A stretch of 64,000 bases of DNA, from the NCBI RefSeq assembly GCF_000429025.1, contig NZ_AUBB01000028.1, positions 99,514-163,513 on the forward strand, read 5' to 3'. A program made the translations under genes and the position numbers. The notes under the pieces are model-generated. The model saw nothing but the letters and a program-made list of their open reading frames with translations. It was not told the origin of the DNA and ran no database searches. Below, piece after piece: positions 47,958 through 56,993 of the stretch. Within the stretch, counting starts at the first letter, position 1, and every line of letters begins with the position of its first letter. Source of the stretch: Actinospineispora spinosispora DSM 44797 (lineage in GTDB: Bacteria > Actinomycetota > Actinomycetes > Mycobacteriales > Pseudonocardiaceae).

Positions 47958-49172
47958 GTGGCACTCATCAGCGACATCCGGGAGATCGACCAGGGAGCGA
48001 CCGCCGCGGGGGCGGCGCCGGGCAGGCTGGCGAAGTTCCATGCGCCGGAGATCGTGTTCGGCACCGGGTCGCTGTCCGAGGCGGCGCACGCGGCGATCCG
48101 GCTGGGTGCCCGCCGGCCGTTCCTGGTCACCGATCCCGGTCTGATGGCGGCGGGCTGGCCGGACGAGCTGCTCGGCCAGCTGGGCGAGGCGGGCTTGTCC
48201 GCGCGGGTCTGGCACGGCGTCACGCCGAACCCGAAGGACCACGAGATCGAGTCCGGCGTGCAGCGCTACCTCGCCGAAGGCTGCGACGTGGTGCTCGCGC
48301 TCGGCGGTGGTTCGGTGATCGACGCGGCGAAGGGCGTCGCGCTGCTCGCGTCCAACGGCGGTTCGATCCTGGACTACGAGGGGATCGACAAGATCGTCCA
48401 CCCGATCCCACCGCTGGTCATGATGCCCTCGACGTCCGGGACCGGGGCCGACGTATCGCAGTTCTGCATCGTGTCCGACACCGCGCGGCTCAACAAGATC
48501 ACCATCATGGGCCGCGCGCTGGTGCCGGACGTGTCGGTGATCGACCCGCGGCTGCTCACCACGATGCCCGAGGAGCTCAACGCGGCGACCGGGCTGGACG
48601 CGCTGACCCACGGCATCGAGGCCTACGTGTCGCTGGCGCACAACCCGCTCACCGACAACCACGCGCTGCACGCGGTCGCGCTGGTCACCGAGAACCTCGC
48701 GCGCACCATGGAACGGCCCCGCGACAGCCCGGCGAGGGTCAACATGGCGCAGGCCGCGCTGGAGGCCGGGCTGGCGTTCAGCAACGCGATCCTGGGCGCG
48801 ACGCACGCGATGAGCCACCAGGTCGGCGGGCTGCTCGACCTGCCGCACGGGGTGATCAACGGGGTGCTGCTGCCGCACGTCATCCGGTACAACGGGGTCG
48901 CCGAGCCGGAGCGGTTCCGCTGCATCGCGCGCGCGATGGGGCTCCTCGCGCCGCGCGGGATGCCCGGTGAGGACGCCGCCGAGCTGGTCGCGCTGCAGGT
49001 CCGCGCGCTCGCCGACGAGGTCGGGGTGCCGAAGGGGCTCGGCGATCTCGGGGTGCGTGCCGAACACGTCGGCAGGCTGGCCGAGCTGACCCTCGCCGAC
49101 GCATGCATGTCGACCAACCCGCGTGGCGCGACCGCCTCGGACGTCGAGGCGTTGTTCCGGGCCGCCCTGTGA
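47958..49172 (+). CDS. iron-containing (group III) alcohol dehydrogenase
   Basis: A 404-residue Fe-ADH family enzyme. The NAD-binding GGGS motif is in VLALGGGSVIDAAKG, the SGTGAD block follows in PSTSGTGADVSQF, and metal ligands are in GLDALTHGIEAYVS and ATHAMSHQVGGLLDLPHG. It should oxidise a short alcohol or reduce an aldehyde. The start GTG has GGGAG upstream. It overlaps the sensor kinase gene by 4 bases, an arrangement like ErcA-type regulatory alcohol dehydrogenases encoded with two-component systems. It may therefore contribute to signalling as well as catalysis (inference). Confidence 0.9.
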   Translation: MALISDIREIDQGATAAGAAPGRLAKFHAPEIVFGTGSLSEAAHAAIRLGARRPFLVTDPGLMAAGWPDELLGQLGEAGLSARVWHGVTPNPKDHEIESGVQRYLAEGCDVVLALGGGSVIDAAKGVALLASNGGSILDYEGIDKIVHPIPPLVMMPSTSGTGADVSQFCIVSDTARLNKITIMGRALVPDVSVIDPRLLTTMPEELNAATGLDALTHGIEAYVSLAHNPLTDNHALHAVALVTENLARTMERPRDSPARVNMAQAALEAGLAFSNAILGATHAMSHQVGGLLDLPHGVINGVLLPHVIRYNGVAEPERFRCIARAMGLLAPRGMPGEDAAELVALQVRALADEVGVPKGLGDLGVRAEHVGRLAELTLADACMSTNPRGATASDVEALFRAAL

Positions 49173-50398
49173 CCTCCTTCTACCCGCGTCCGACGACGCG
49201 GCGGGCGCCCGACCTGGACTCGCTCACCGGCATCCGCTCGGGCAAACCGTCCTTCTACCCGGAGTACCGCCATTCCGCCGAGCGGCTGCGCCGGGTCATC
49301 CACGCGCTGGACCAGATCTCGGCCGCGCTGGTCCGCACGGTCGAGGGGTCGGAGGCGCTGGTGCGGGCCGTGGTCGCGGCGGCCGCCGACCACCTGAGCG
49401 CCCGGTGGGTCATGTTCGCGCTGGTCGACGGGGCATTGCCGGAAGCGGCGCCCCGGCATCTGGTGCTCGGCCGTGACGGTGTCGAGGTGACCGACAGCGG
49501 CCGGCTCCCCGACGAGATCCGGGGGCACGTCGAGCAGGTCAGCCACGGTTCGTTCGCCGACGACCACGACGGTGACGTCCGGCGGCGCCACGCGCACGTG
49601 CCGATCGTGCTGGACGGCGAGGTCGTCGGCGGGTTCGCCGCGTGGACCGGCCCGGACCGGGACATCGACGCGACCGACGAGTCGGTGCTGCGCATCCTCG
49701 CCGGTCAGACGGCCGCCGCGCTGCAGAACTGCGTGCTCTACCAGAACCTCGCGGCGGCGCGGCAACATCAGGCGCTCGACGAGGAACGGCACCGCATCGC
49801 GCGCGAGCTGCACGACAGCGTCACCCAGTACGCGCTGTCCGCGGGCATGCAGATCGAGCTGTGCCGGGGTGAGGTCACCGACCCCGGGCTGCTCATGCGG
49901 CTGGACACCGCGAAGGACCTGGCCCGACGCGCGGTGGAGCAGCTGCGGTCGGCGATCTACGCGCTGAGCGACGACGAGCGCGACGACAAGAGCCTGCCCG
50001 CGATGCTGGAACGGCTGTCCTCGGTGCACCTGCCGGAGGACCTGCGGGTCGAGGTGCGGATCGGCGGGCACCCGGTGCCGCTGCCCGCGGCCGCCGAGCA
50101 GTCGCTGGTCCGGATCGCGGGGGAGGCACTGTTCAACACGGCGGTGCACGCGCAGGCCCGGCACGCGGTGGTGCGGTTGGCGTACCGCGCGGACCGGGTC
50201 GTGCTGTCGGTGTCCGATGACGGCAACGGCAGGCCGGAGGAGGTTCGCCGCATCCTGCGCGCCGCCGGGTCCGGCCCGTCCGGTGAGCACCGAGGGCTGG
50301 CGAACATGCAGAACCGGGCGCGGGAGCTCGGCGGGACGTTCGCGATGACCCGCTCGCGCCTCGGTGGCCTGCAGATCCAGGTGTCGGTGCCGCTGTGA
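49169..50398 (+). CDS. sensor histidine kinase, NarL partner type, with GAF domain
   Basis: A 409-residue soluble kinase with no membrane helix. A GAF-like sensory domain covers about residues 50-215, followed by HisKA_3 with phospho-accepting His in RHRIARELHDSVTQYALS and HATPase_c with SVSDDGNGRP and GLANMQNRARELGG. It starts with GTG overlapping the dehydrogenase stop and itself overlaps the regulator by 4 bases. Being cytoplasmic, it should sense an internal signal, perhaps a product of alcohol metabolism. Comparable systems in mycobacteria (MnoSR) control the NDMA-type alcohol dehydrogenase encoded 3 kb away here. Confidence 0.9.
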   Translation: MTSFYPRPTTRRAPDLDSLTGIRSGKPSFYPEYRHSAERLRRVIHALDQISAALVRTVEGSEALVRAVVAAAADHLSARWVMFALVDGALPEAAPRHLVLGRDGVEVTDSGRLPDEIRGHVEQVSHGSFADDHDGDVRRRHAHVPIVLDGEVVGGFAAWTGPDRDIDATDESVLRILAGQTAAALQNCVLYQNLAAARQHQALDEERHRIARELHDSVTQYALSAGMQIELCRGEVTDPGLLMRLDTAKDLARRAVEQLRSAIYALSDDERDDKSLPAMLERLSSVHLPEDLRVEVRIGGHPVPLPAAAEQSLVRIAGEALFNTAVHAQARHAVVRLAYRADRVVLSVSDDGNGRPEEVRRILRAAGSGPSGEHRGLANMQNRARELGGTFAMTRSRLGGLQIQVSVPL

Positions 50399-51033
50399 TC
50401 CGGGTCGTGCTGGTGGACGACCACTCGATCATGCGCCAAGGGCTACGCGCGGTGCTGGAACGCGAGGACAACCTGCGGGTGGTCGGGGAGGCGTCGACCG
50501 CGGTGGCGGCCGTCGCCGTGGTGGCCGCCGCGCGGCCGACCGTGGTGCTGCTGGACCTGAAGCTCAGCACCGGCCCGCAGGCCGACGGGCTGGAGCTGTG
50601 CCGGGAGCTGACCAGCGCACACCCGGGCCTGGGTGTGCTCGTGCTGACCACGTTCGTCGAGGACCGCCTCGTCGTGGAAGCGGTCCAGGCCGGCGCGCTC
50701 GGGTACGTCGTGAAGGACGTGGACACGACCGAGCTGGTGCGGGCCATCCGGGCGGTGGCCCGGGGCGAGAGCGCGTTCGACCCGCGCAGCGCGTCCGCGA
50801 TGGCCCGTGCGCTCAGCGGCGCGGGCACCGGACCTGAGCGGGAGCGGCTGACCGAGCGGGAGCTGGAGGTGCTGCGGCTGCTCGCTCGCGGGCTGTCCAA
50901 CCGGGAGATCGGCCGCGAGCTGTTCATCTCCGAGACCACGGTGAAGTTCCACGTGGGCAACCTGATGCGCAAGCTTCTGGTCGGCCGCCGCGCCGAGGCC
51001 GTCTACGCCGCGAGCAAATTGGGGCTCTTGTAG
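50395..51033 (+). CDS. NarL/LuxR-family response regulator
   Basis: A 212-residue regulator. The receiver domain has acid pocket D8-D9 and phospho-acceptor D54 in VVLLDLKLS. The C-terminal LuxR helix-turn-helix covers about residues 145-205 (LTERELEVLRLLARGLSNREIGRELFISETTVKFHVGNLMRKL). It pairs with the upstream kinase. Likely targets are the alcohol dehydrogenase genes on both sides. A structured repeat starts at the base after its stop. Confidence 0.94.
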   Translation: MIRVVLVDDHSIMRQGLRAVLEREDNLRVVGEASTAVAAVAVVAAARPTVVLLDLKLSTGPQADGLELCRELTSAHPGLGVLVLTTFVEDRLVVEAVQAGALGYVVKDVDTTELVRAIRAVARGESAFDPRSASAMARALSGAGTGPERERLTERELEVLRLLARGLSNREIGRELFISETTVKFHVGNLMRKLLVGRRAEAVYAASKLGLL

Positions 51034-51230
51034 CCGGCTCCGCGAGTCTCCCGCAGGGAGTTCAGTGCGAAGCACTGCACAAAACGCACCAGGCGAGGCA
51101 GAACGCAATCAGACAGACGCGCGGCCGGCGCCGCCAGGCGAGCCGCCTCGAACGGTCCCGGTGGCGCCCGGAGAGAGCGCTAGCGAACGGAGCGGTCCGC
51201 CGGGACCGTTGCGCGCGAGGGCAGGCCGGC
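51034..51230. repeat. structured repeat, family B-like variant
   Basis: Fills the whole gap between two convergent stop codons. It starts GCCGGCTCCGCGAGTCTCC and GGAGTTC, as family B does, but the long hairpin has another sequence: GAACGGTCCCGGTGGCGCC / GGTCCGCCGGGACCGTT with GCGCTAGCGAACGG in the loop. Layout is retained while stem sequence has changed. Confidence 0.75.
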
Positions 51231-52742
51231 TTAAGAGGTGTGGAGGGTGGCTGAGTCCAGGCCGGTCAGGTCTCTTACCACTCTCACCCGTTGGCAGTAC
51301 TCGGCGTAGTGCGGGAGGTCGCAGGCGCCGAGGAGCCAGGAGTACCTGGGTTCTGGGGTGAGCCAGATCGTTTCTCTTGCCCTGCGGGAGATCTCGGCGA
51401 ACGCCGGCAGGTTGGGGTCGTTGCCGTTGCCCCTGCCGTCGCCGAGCACCAGAACCGTGGTCCGTCGGTTGACCGCCGAGCCGTACTCCTCCAGGAAGTG
51501 GCCGAACGCCAGACCGTAGTCGGAGTTCGCGTCCACATCCAGGATGTCGCCACCGAACACCAGCCCCAGCGCGTTCTCCACCGGATGGTCGGCGAACAGG
51601 TCGGTGATCTCGGTCAGCTCACTGACGAACGCGAAGCTGCGGACCTGGCCGAACAGGTTCTGCAACCCGTGCACCAGGTGCAGCGTGAAGCGGGCGGTCG
51701 CGCGGACCGACAGGCTGACGTCGGTCAACACCACGAGCCTCGGTTTGTCCTCCGTGCGCGCCACCGTCACCGGGGAGAACGGGATCCCGTCGAAGCGCAT
51801 GTTGCGGCGCATCGTGCGGCCCGAGTCGATACGGCCGCGCACCGACGCCCGGCGTTTGTGAGTCAGCCCGCCGTGCAGTGTGCGGGCCAGGCGGCGCAGC
51901 GACTCCTCCAGCTCCATGCGCTCGTGCTCGCCGACCCGGTCGACCGAGGCGACCTCGCGTTCATGGGTCTCCATCACCCGCTGCTCCAACGCGAGCAGCG
52001 CCTCCAGGTGGCGTTTCAACGCTTCCGGCAGCCCGGCCAACACCCCGGTCATCCGGCGGCGCAGCGCCGCCGCGTCCTCCTCGGTGCCCTCCTGCGGTTC
52101 CTCGACCGCGTTGAGCCAGCCGAGCAGCGCCTCCTGCTCGGCCACCGACAGGTCCGCGTCGACCTTGGTGCCCTGCTGCTGGGAGATCCGGCCCGGCGCA
52201 CCCGCGCCGTGCAGCCGGTCGGTCTCGATCTGCACCCGGTTCGAGTCGTCGCCGTCAGTGATGCCCTGGTTGTCTTTCGACAGGACGATCTCGTCGGTCA
52301 TCGCGGCCAGGTCGACCTTGTTGGCCTCCTGGTGCAGGTTGTACTGCTGCGCCAGGTCGTCGGGGTCGAAGAAGTCGCGGATGTCCACCGGCTTGCCGTG
52401 CGTATGGCCCTCCTGCGGGGTCTCGCTCGGCTCCTCGGACAGGGTGAACTCGTCCTGTGTGCCGCCGTCGCTGAGGTCCTCGTGGCCGTGCCCGTGGCCA
52501 TGCCCGGTATCCGTCGGACCGACCTTGACCAGCGCGAAGAACGCGTCGAAGATCTCGTCGAACACCTCTTCGTCGCGGCGGTCCTTGATCAGTGCGACGC
52601 GCAGGGCGTTCCTGAGCACCTCGCGGTCGGCGAGCATGCCGGGCTGCGCGGCACAGGTCATCGCATCGAGCGCCTCGGACACCGAGATGCGCACCTGGCG
52701 CAGTCGGAGCAGCCGGACGAACCGGTGCAGCGCGGCCTCCAC
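51231..52742 (-). CDS. VWA-domain protein with His-Gly tract, MoxR partner
   Basis: A 503-residue CoxE-like protein. The N-terminal helical region (res 1-75) is followed by a metal-binding-looking tract GHGHGHGHED and EGHTHG near residues 80-115. A coiled, charged middle and a C-terminal VWA domain with MIDAS DVSLS (RLVVLTDVSLSVRATARF) complete it. Its GTG directly follows the MoxR stop (no gap). The pair should act as an ATP-driven chaperone that installs a metal or cofactor, presumably in the neighbouring alcohol dehydrogenase. Confidence 0.87.
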   Translation of the reverse strand: MEAALHRFVRLLRLRQVRISVSEALDAMTCAAQPGMLADREVLRNALRVALIKDRRDEEVFDEIFDAFFALVKVGPTDTGHGHGHGHEDLSDGGTQDEFTLSEEPSETPQEGHTHGKPVDIRDFFDPDDLAQQYNLHQEANKVDLAAMTDEIVLSKDNQGITDGDDSNRVQIETDRLHGAGAPGRISQQQGTKVDADLSVAEQEALLGWLNAVEEPQEGTEEDAAALRRRMTGVLAGLPEALKRHLEALLALEQRVMETHEREVASVDRVGEHERMELEESLRRLARTLHGGLTHKRRASVRGRIDSGRTMRRNMRFDGIPFSPVTVARTEDKPRLVVLTDVSLSVRATARFTLHLVHGLQNLFGQVRSFAFVSELTEITDLFADHPVENALGLVFGGDILDVDANSDYGLAFGHFLEEYGSAVNRRTTVLVLGDGRGNGNDPNLPAFAEISRRARETIWLTPEPRYSWLLGACDLPHYAEYCQRVRVVRDLTGLDSATLHTS

Positions 52743-53906
52743 CTAGAGCGCCCGTCGACGACCGAGGTTCGCGCCGAAACTGCGGGCGCCCCGGTCCGCC
52801 GTCACCTTGCGCGGCGTGCTCGGCTCCGGAGCGGGCTCGTCCGGATCCTTCGTCCGGTAGTACCCATCATCGTGCCGCCCTGGCTCGTCCTTGCCTGCTC
52901 GAACGGCACGCCCGTCCACCTCGGAGTCGTCGTGGCCATGACCGTGGCCGTGCCCATGGCCGTGTCCGTGGTCGTGCTCGGGGACCTCCGCGTTCGGGTC
53001 GACCAGCCGGGGCAGTGCGGACACCGCCTTGCGGACGTCCTTGTCGTACTTGACCACCACCGACGCCGTGTCGGACAGGATGCCGGCGGTCAGCTCGGTC
53101 ACCCCGAGCACCGCCAGGGTGCGCGCCCAGTCGATCGTCTCGGAGATCGACGGCGCCTTGCGCAGCTCCAGCTCACGCAGCCCGCGCACCACGTCGACCA
53201 GCTGTGCGGCCAACGCGTCCGGCAGACCGGTGTTCTTCGACTTCACGATCGCCAGCTCGCGTTGCGCCGACGGATAGTCCAGGAACAGGTGCAGGCAGCG
53301 GCGTTTCAGCGCGGCCGAAAGATCGCGGGTGTTGTTGCTGGTCAGCACCACGTACGGGGGCTGCTCCGCGACGAACGTGCCGACCTCGGGCACCGACACC
53401 TGGTACTCGGCCAGCGTCTCCAGCAGCACCGCCTCGAGTGCTTCGTCGGCGCGATCCACCTCGTCGATCAGCAGCACCACCGGCTCCTTCGACCGCACCG
53501 ACTCCAGCAGTGGCCGGGACGCGAGGAACCGTTCGGAGAAGAACACGCTCTCCTGCGCGCCGATCCGCTCCACGGCGTCCTGCAGGTCCGGTGAGTCGGC
53601 CACCACCTGGCCGATCTTCTCCCGCAGGATCTGGGTGTAGAGCAGCTGCTTGCCGTAGTCCCACTCGTACAGCGCCTTGGTCTCGTCCTGGCCCTCGTAA
53701 CACTGCAGCCGCAGCAGCCGCCGGCCGCTGATCTTGGCCATGGCCTTCGCCAGCTCGGTCTTGCCGACGCCGGCCGGACCTTCGATGAGCAGCGGTTTGT
53801 CCATCCGGGTCACCAGGAACACGGTGGTCGCCAACCTGGTGTCCGCGATGTACCCCTCCTCGCCCAACGCCTCGACCACTTCGTCGACCGAGTCGAACCT
53901 GCTCAT
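52743..53906 (-). CDS. MoxR-family AAA+ ATPase with C-terminal His-Gly tract
   Basis: A 387-residue MoxR ATPase. Walker A is IEGPAGVGKTELAKAM, Walker B is VLLIDEVDRADEALEAVLLETL and sensor 1 is LTSNNTRDLSAALKRRCLH. After the AAA+ core (about residue 310) comes a tract HDHGHGHGHGHGHGHGHDD, very like nickel/zinc-storing tracts in HypB or UreE. AGGAGC precedes the ATG at 53906 by 5 bases, which decides the start over an upstream frame reading into repeat R4. It forms an operon with the VWA gene and lies downstream of the NDMA-type alcohol dehydrogenase. Confidence 0.9.
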   Translation of the reverse strand: MSRFDSVDEVVEALGEEGYIADTRLATTVFLVTRMDKPLLIEGPAGVGKTELAKAMAKISGRRLLRLQCYEGQDETKALYEWDYGKQLLYTQILREKIGQVVADSPDLQDAVERIGAQESVFFSERFLASRPLLESVRSKEPVVLLIDEVDRADEALEAVLLETLAEYQVSVPEVGTFVAEQPPYVVLTSNNTRDLSAALKRRCLHLFLDYPSAQRELAIVKSKNTGLPDALAAQLVDVVRGLRELELRKAPSISETIDWARTLAVLGVTELTAGILSDTASVVVKYDKDVRKAVSALPRLVDPNAEVPEHDHGHGHGHGHGHGHDDSEVDGRAVRAGKDEPGRHDDGYYRTKDPDEPAPEPSTPRKVTADRGARSFGANLGRRRAL

Positions 53907-53948
53907 GCTGCTCCTTGCTCCGTCGCCTTCTGTGGTGGCTGGGTTGGG

Positions 53949-54069
53949 TTCGTGAGTGGTGAGGCCGCCTATAGCCGGTCTACGCACTCACGACGGAAAA
54001 GCTGTCGTGAGTGCGTAGACCGGCTACGCTGCGCGCCCCTTCGGGGTAGACGGCCTCACCACTCACGAG
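53949..54069. repeat. single-unit palindromic element R4
   Basis: One hairpin unit with outer arms TTCGTGAGTGGTGAGGCCG / CGGCCTCACCACTCACGA and nested GTCTACGCACTCACGAC / GTCGTGAGTGCGTAGAC. No spacer. It lies between the alcohol dehydrogenase stop and moxR; the adjoining CTCACGAG supplies the TGA of the dehydrogenase. Confidence 0.92.
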
Positions 54070-54070
54070 C

Positions 54071-55363
54071 TCACGAGAGCAGGTCGTCGAGGTCGCCGGT
54101 CATGCAGTGCGCGACGACCGGGCGGACCGTCTCGAACGTGCACTCCTTCGGGTTGCCCGGCGTGCACGCGTCGCCCAGGACGTGGCTGGTGATGCGGTCG
54201 ACGTCGGCGTCGTCGCCGTTGATCACCGAGGCGTTCTCGTAGAACTTCGTCGGACCCGTGCCGAGCCGGTTCTTCGAGTAGCTGTCCTTCGTGACGTCCA
54301 CGAACCGCTCCGGGATGCCCACGTCGCGCAACAGCCGGATGGCGGCGGCCAGCGCTGCCTCGGCGGCGGCGACCTTGGTCATGCCGTGCGTGTCGACGCC
54401 CATGGCCTCGGCCATGTCCGCGAACCGGTCGTAACACACCGGCATGTTGAACGCCCAGACCCTGGGCAGCGCGATCGCGTTGTTCAGGCCGTGGTGGGTG
54501 TCGTAGAACGCGCTGACCGCGTGCGAGATGGAGTGCACGATGCCCAGGCCGCCGGAGTTGAACGCCTGCGCGGCGATGTACTGCGCGTACATCATGCCTT
54601 CGCGTCCGGCCAGGTCCTGGCCGTTCCACACCGCGGCCCTCAGGTGCTTCGCGGTCAGCTTCACCGCGTGCAGCGCGTTGCCGAGCGACGGCTCGAAGTT
54701 CAGCCGGGACACGTACGGCTCGGACGCGTGCGCCAACACGTCGAAACCGCACTGCGCGGTGTAGTCGATCGGGCAGTCGTAGTAGAGGACCGGGTCGTCG
54801 ATGGCCAGCGACGTCACGCAGTAGTCGTCGAACGCGACGAACTTGTGCGGGTTGTCCGGGTCGGTCGTGGTGTCGGTGATGACGTACGCCCAGGACGTCT
54901 CCGACCCGGTGCCCGCCGTGGTGGAGACGGCGATGTGCGGCGGGTTCTTCGGGTTCTCGCTCTTGTTGAAGCCCTCGAACTCGTTGATGTTGCGGCCGTC
55001 GTGCGCCACCGACACGCGGGCGCCCTTGCACGCATCGTGCGACGAGCCACCGCCGATCGACACGAAGCTGTCACAGCTGTTCTGCTGGTACAGCCCCACG
55101 GCATCCATGACGTTGTAGTCCTTGGGGTTGGACTCGACCTTGTCGTACACGACGACGTCGAGCCCGTGGTACTTCATCGACTCGACGATCTTGTTGACGA
55201 CGTTCGAGCCGCGCAGCCCCGAGGTCATCACCAGGGTCTTCTTGAACCCCAGCTTGAGCGCCTCGGGGCCGATCAGCTCGTGGCAGCCCGGGCCGAGCAG
55301 CGCACGGGGGAACGGATGAAACTCCTTGATCGGGAACGGTTTGAGCAGTTCGTCAACCTGCAT
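54071..55363 (-). CDS. mno: NDMA-dependent (mycofactocin-type) methanol/alcohol dehydrogenase
   Basis: A 430-residue Fe-ADH superfamily enzyme of the distinct Mno/Mdo/ThcE subgroup known from Amycolatopsis methanolica, Rhodococcus and mycobacteria. Typical features are the start MQVDELLKPFPIKEFHPFPRA, VSIGGGSSHDACKGA, STTAGTGSETSWAYVITD and HSISHAVSAFYDTHHGLNNAI with metal ligands. These enzymes keep NAD(P) tightly bound and pass electrons to an external acceptor, probably mycofactocin in vivo. AAGGGG 6 bases upstream fixes the ATG at 55363. The TCG-TGA end lies at the edge of repeat R4. Confidence 0.9.
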   Translation of the reverse strand: MQVDELLKPFPIKEFHPFPRALLGPGCHELIGPEALKLGFKKTLVMTSGLRGSNVVNKIVESMKYHGLDVVVYDKVESNPKDYNVMDAVGLYQQNSCDSFVSIGGGSSHDACKGARVSVAHDGRNINEFEGFNKSENPKNPPHIAVSTTAGTGSETSWAYVITDTTTDPDNPHKFVAFDDYCVTSLAIDDPVLYYDCPIDYTAQCGFDVLAHASEPYVSRLNFEPSLGNALHAVKLTAKHLRAAVWNGQDLAGREGMMYAQYIAAQAFNSGGLGIVHSISHAVSAFYDTHHGLNNAIALPRVWAFNMPVCYDRFADMAEAMGVDTHGMTKVAAAEAALAAAIRLLRDVGIPERFVDVTKDSYSKNRLGTGPTKFYENASVINGDDADVDRITSHVLGDACTPGNPKECTFETVRPVVAHCMTGDLDDLLS

Positions 55364-55531
55364 GGCGAGCCCCTTCGATCGGTCGTCCACCCGAAGCTAG
55401 GACGCCGTGTGACCCGCACAACACCCATGAGGCCCGCAAACCGTCGCAACGACTGCCCAGCACCCCCCACCCGGCCAGGCCCCCACCTACCCGAAGGGAC
55501 AGGTCCACCCGCCACACCACGAAACCACCGG

Positions 55532-55580
55532 CACGAATGTGGCTTTAGGGACGTTCAGCGTCCCTAAAGCCACATTCGTG
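55532..55580. repeat. perfect palindrome P7
   Basis: 22-base arms CACGAATGTGGCTTTAGGGACG and mirror around TTCAG. The sequence is unrelated to the CTCGTGAGTG family. It ends exactly one base before the exporter stop codon (55581), so it is probably that gene's terminator. Confidence 0.92.
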
Positions 55581-56993
55581 TCATCGGGATGGGCGGGCGG
55601 GGAGGGTCAGGGCGGCTGTTGCGGCCGCCGTTGCCAGGGCGGCCGCGGACAGCACGAAGGCGACCAGGTAGCCGTGCGCCAGCGCAGCGAGGGTCGGGGC
55701 CGGGCCGGTGGCCGCCGCCGCGACCGTGGCCAGCACGGCCAGGCCGATCGCGCCGCTGGTCTGGCGGACGGTGTTGAGCAGACCGGCCGCCAGTCCCTGC
55801 TGCGCGCCGACGACACCGCTGGTCGCGGCCACCGTGATCGGAGTGAACGCGGCCGCGCTGCCGAGACCGAACACCGCGCCGGGCACCGCGACCGACCACA
55901 GGTACGAGCTGTGCACACCCAGCGACAGCCCCAGCCAGAGGCAGCCGAGCGCGCCCACCGAGCAGCACAGGACACCGGCCCGCCGAGCACCCAGCCGCAC
56001 GGTGAGCGGCGCCGCGAGCTGCGCTCCGACGAACATCGCCACCCCGATCGGCGCGTACCCCACTCCCGCCTGCCACGGCGTGTACCCGTGCACCTCGCGC
56101 AGGTACAGCGACAGCAGCACCGGGCTGGCGAAGAACCCGAGGCCGAGCAGGAACATCACCACGTTGCCACTGCCCACCGCACCGACCCGGAAGATCGACA
56201 GCGGCACCAGCGGATGAGCGGCCCAGCGAGCCTGGTGAACTCCGAACACACCCAGCAACACCACACCGCAGACCAGCGGCACGAGCACCGAGGCGCTGCC
56301 CCACCCGCTCACCGAGGCCCGCATCACCGCGTACACCACGCCGACGAGCCCGAGCGTCGCGATCGCTGCCCCCGGCACGTCCAGCGCACTACGCACCCCA
56401 CGTCCCGCTGTGAGCACGAGGGCGGCTCCGACCAGCGCGAACACCCCGATCGGAACGCTGACGAAGAACACCCACCGCCAGCCGAGCCACTGGGTGAACA
56501 CGCCACCCACGATCGGCCCGAGCGCGGCGCCGACCGCCCCGATGGCGCTCCACGTACCCAGCACCCGCGCCCGGCGGGCCGGCTCGGTGAACGTCGTGGT
56601 CAGCAACGACAGCGTGACCGGCATGAGCAGCGCCCCGCCGAGCCCCTGCACGGCGCGCGCCACGAGCAGCGCCGCGGGTGACCCGGCGAACCCACAGCAC
56701 ACCCGTGCCACGCCGAACAGCGTCATGCCGATCACGAACATGCGCCGTTGCCCGAACACGTCCGCGCATCGTCCGCCCAGCAGCAGGAACCCGGCGAACG
56801 CCAACGTGTACGCATTGACCACCCAGGGCAGCGACGCGGAGGTGAACCCGAGCTCGGCCCGGATGTCCGGCAGCGCGACCGGCACGATCGTCGCATCCAT
56901 GATCACCACGAAGGACCCTGCACAGGCCAACGCCAGGACCGCGGGCTCACGGCGCCGGGTGGCCGGTCGCTCCGCGACTCGGTCGATGCTCAC
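55581..56993 (-). CDS. DHA2-family MFS exporter
   Basis: A 470-residue transporter with about 14 helices. Motifs are IMDATIVPVALPDIRAELG in helix 1, GGRCADVFGQRRMF (motif A) and AVGAALGPIVGGVFT (motif C). It probably exports a drug or metabolite. The GTG start overlaps the stop of a small upstream gene by 4 bases, placing it in an operon with an amidase. The co-regulated amidase suggests uptake or export of an amide or its product, but direction and substrate are not evident. Confidence 0.9.
   Translation of the reverse strand: MSIDRVAERPATRRREPAVLALACAGSFVVIMDATIVPVALPDIRAELGFTSASLPWVVNAYTLAFAGFLLLGGRCADVFGQRRMFVIGMTLFGVARVCCGFAGSPAALLVARAVQGLGGALLMPVTLSLLTTTFTEPARRARVLGTWSAIGAVGAALGPIVGGVFTQWLGWRWVFFVSVPIGVFALVGAALVLTAGRGVRSALDVPGAAIATLGLVGVVYAVMRASVSGWGSASVLVPLVCGVVLLGVFGVHQARWAAHPLVPLSIFRVGAVGSGNVVMFLLGLGFFASPVLLSLYLREVHGYTPWQAGVGYAPIGVAMFVGAQLAAPLTVRLGARRAGVLCCSVGALGCLWLGLSLGVHSSYLWSVAVPGAVFGLGSAAAFTPITVAATSGVVGAQQGLAAGLLNTVRQTSGAIGLAVLATVAAAATGPAPTLAALAHGYLVAFVLSAAALATAAATAALTLPARPSR

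Noticed and set aside
47277..49067. 596-codon minus-strand frame across repeat R3 and the alcohol dehydrogenase gene
   Set aside because: Antisense to a well-supported dehydrogenase and running through noncoding palindromes.
53907..53987. Longer N-terminus for the second MoxR protein
   Set aside because: The extension is the translated arm of palindromic element R4; a ribosome site precedes the ATG at 53906.
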